Of a stretch of 6,354 bases of DNA, positions 5,673 to 6,354 are shown piece by piece. Numbering within the stretch: the stretch's first letter is position 1; each line of letters starts with the position of its first letter. Both the position numbers and the translations under genes were made by a program. The DNA is from Deltaproteobacteria bacterium (lineage in GTDB: Bacteria; Desulfobacterota; Desulfobulbia; Desulfobulbales; Desulfocapsaceae): contig JAJYAX010000096.1 in the NCBI GenBank assembly GCA_021779275.1, forward strand, positions 1-6,354. The letters are read 5' to 3'. Below the pieces are notes generated by a model. The model had not been told where the DNA came from and searched no databases. It saw only the letters and a program-made list of their open reading frames with translations.

Positions 5673-5998
5673 TGACTATACCTTTTCTTTATGGAGAAAC
5701 AGATGTGCAGAGCGAATGGTCTTCTTTCTCTCCGGATAGTGTTCGATACCTTCTTAATATAAGAGAGAGCGTATCATGATCGCGGTCGTGATACAACACT
5801 TGAACAACGCAATATATTGTCCTGCATCAAATTTTCCTGGGATATTTTCAAAGGACTCGAATAGTCAGGGGGCTTACTTGCCGACAGGCTCTCAGCGGAT
5901 TGACTGCTGTTGAAAGAGTGAAAAGCTCGGAATCACTGCATAGAAGCGAATTCCTGAATATTGTTCTGTTGATACAAAGTCCGGAGGTTACGAGCGCG
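5673..5998. other. 326-base gene-free region upstream of pssA
   Basis: I found no convincing coding frame here. The right part (5821-5998) reads as featureless AT-moderate sequence, apart from a low-quality TTG-start frame that runs antisense into the next gene. The left part (5740-5820) is more AT-rich and holds the palindromes and alternating stems described separately, plus a 10-bp palindrome CAATATATTG at 5810-5819. The pssA promoter should lie here on the - strand, but no pair of hexamers with good spacing stood out. A TATATT on that strand near 5762-5757 has no matching -35. Confidence 0.5.
5745..5794 (+). repeat. Alternating inverted repeats upstream of pssA
   Basis: Hairpin B: GTATCATGAT (5771-5780) pairs with GTCGTGATAC (5785-5794) around the loop CGCG. 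All ten positions pair in + strand RNA, with two G-U wobbles at 5777/5788 and 5780/5785. Hairpin A: GATAC (5745-5749) pairs with GTATC (5771-5775), enclosing the perfect inverted repeat TCTTA-ATA-TAAGA (5752-5764). Both hairpins use 5771-5775, so they exclude each other. The site lies 70-120 bases upstream of the pssA start. It could be an operator dyad or a switching RNA. No T run follows, so it is not an ordinary terminator. Confidence 0.45.
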
Positions 5999-6244
5999 TC
6001 ATTTTGCTCCCGTTATCAAAGCAGCTGCCTGTCGAAGACGGCCCGCCAGCATCTCGGCCTCCGGCCCTCGCAGCCCGGTCCATTCACTGCCTTTCCGGAA
6101 CCTCTCGATCTCGGGCCACCAGTATTCGTTGAAGGTGCTGTCGGCTGTCAAGACAGCCTTGGCCGCCGCATCCGATTCAGTGTTGCCAGCCTCGAAGTAG
6201 TCAATAAGGGCGGTTAAGGTCTGGAGTATTTCCTCGGTATCCAT
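5999..6244 (-). CDS. 81-residue protein of unknown function
   Basis: A small, mostly helical, mildly acidic protein not recognised as a family member. Helix-like stretches cover about 3-18 and 24-36. An aromatic cluster Y41-W42-W43-P44 follows, then a charged helix E45-K51, and an Ala/Leu-rich helix from about 60 to 77. It has no cysteines, signal peptide or membrane segment, so it is probably cytoplasmic. The reality of the gene rests on its start: GGAGGA lies 6 bases before the ATG at 6244, one of the best ribosome binding sites in the window, and the TGA at 5999-6001 closes it. It is on the same strand as pssA but 326 bases upstream, so co-transcription is uncertain. The antisense frame at 5900-6217 has a poor start and is taken to be chance. 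Confidence 0.65.
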   Translation of the reverse strand: MDTEEILQTLTALIDYFEAGNTESDAAAKAVLTADSTFNEYWWPEIERFRKGSEWTGLRGPEAEMLAGRLRQAAALITGAK

Positions 6245-6278
6245 GGCGCATCCTCCCGGGTCAGCCCATCTTGTCCAT

Positions 6279-6325
6279 CCGTCCCGTTTCCCTGACGGAA
6301 GAACCGCGGGTGAAAAGAGGGACGG
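6279..6325. repeat. Inverted repeat upstream of the 81-residue gene
   Basis: CCGTCCC (6279-6285) and GGGACGG (6319-6325) are perfect complements separated by 33 bases. A smaller TTCC/GGAA stem (6288-6291/6297-6300) lies inside. On the - strand this sits 35-81 bases before the small gene's start, so it would be in its leader or promoter. On the + strand the right arm is followed by G-TCTTTATTT, which is terminator-like, but the long loop argues against that. Confidence 0.3.
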
Positions 6326-6354
6326 GTCTTTATTTGGCTGAAGTTTTCTATAAA

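Noticed and set aside
5878..5965. tRNA-like stretch around CTCTCAGCGGATTGACTGC
   Set aside because: No consistent acceptor stem, anticodon arm and GTTCGA-type T arm can be assembled.
5900..6217. 105-codon + strand frame opposite the 81-residue gene
   Set aside because: It starts with TTG without a ribosome binding site, and its sequence looks random. The - strand frame has a strong GGAGGA site.

Overview
The window looks like chromosomal DNA from a GC-rich Gram-negative bacterium. Two genes suggest a deltaproteobacterium-type organism (Desulfobacterota/Desulfuromonadia): a MinD/FlhG-like ATPase of the kind common in that group, and a compact PssA of about 208 residues. This is inference from remembered families, not a search result. 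I see no rRNA, tRNA, CRISPR array, transposase, phage gene or other clear mobile element.

Layout, left to right. The extreme left edge (1-52) probably carries the last 16 codons of an unidentified + strand gene. It is followed by a small membrane methyltransferase of the isoprenylcysteine carboxyl methyltransferase (ICMT)-like fold (115-753). A 223-base gap holds a nested hairpin (781-821) and a cluster of overlapping mini-ORFs. Next is a two-gene + strand unit: a 99-residue CxxC/CxxC protein (977-1276) and a ParA/MinD-superfamily ATPase (1382-2293). These are separated by a leader with a strong hairpin and a 12-bp perfect palindrome. The ATPase gene meets the next gene tail to tail, and the two stop codons share one CTAG.

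The centre is a divergent regulator/transporter pair: a YnfM-like MFS transporter on the - strand (2290-3504) and a LysR-type regulator on the + strand (3676-4572). They share an AT-rich intergenic region with a good sigma70-type promoter for the regulator. The same kind of pair exists in E. coli as ynfL/ynfM. The regulator probably controls the transporter, but the ligand and cargo cannot be read from the sequence.

The right third is on the - strand: a single-domain cupin (4588-4905), phosphatidylserine synthase pssA (5046-5672), and an 81-residue protein of unknown function with a strong ribosome binding site (5999-6244). The 326-base gap between pssA and the small protein contains a set of repeats that could form two mutually exclusive hairpins.

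Most of the window is ordinary accessory or housekeeping sequence. The best candidate for something undescribed is the CxxC-protein/MinD-like ATPase pair with its structured leader. Second is the alternating-hairpin region upstream of pssA. Neither is shown to be a new system.
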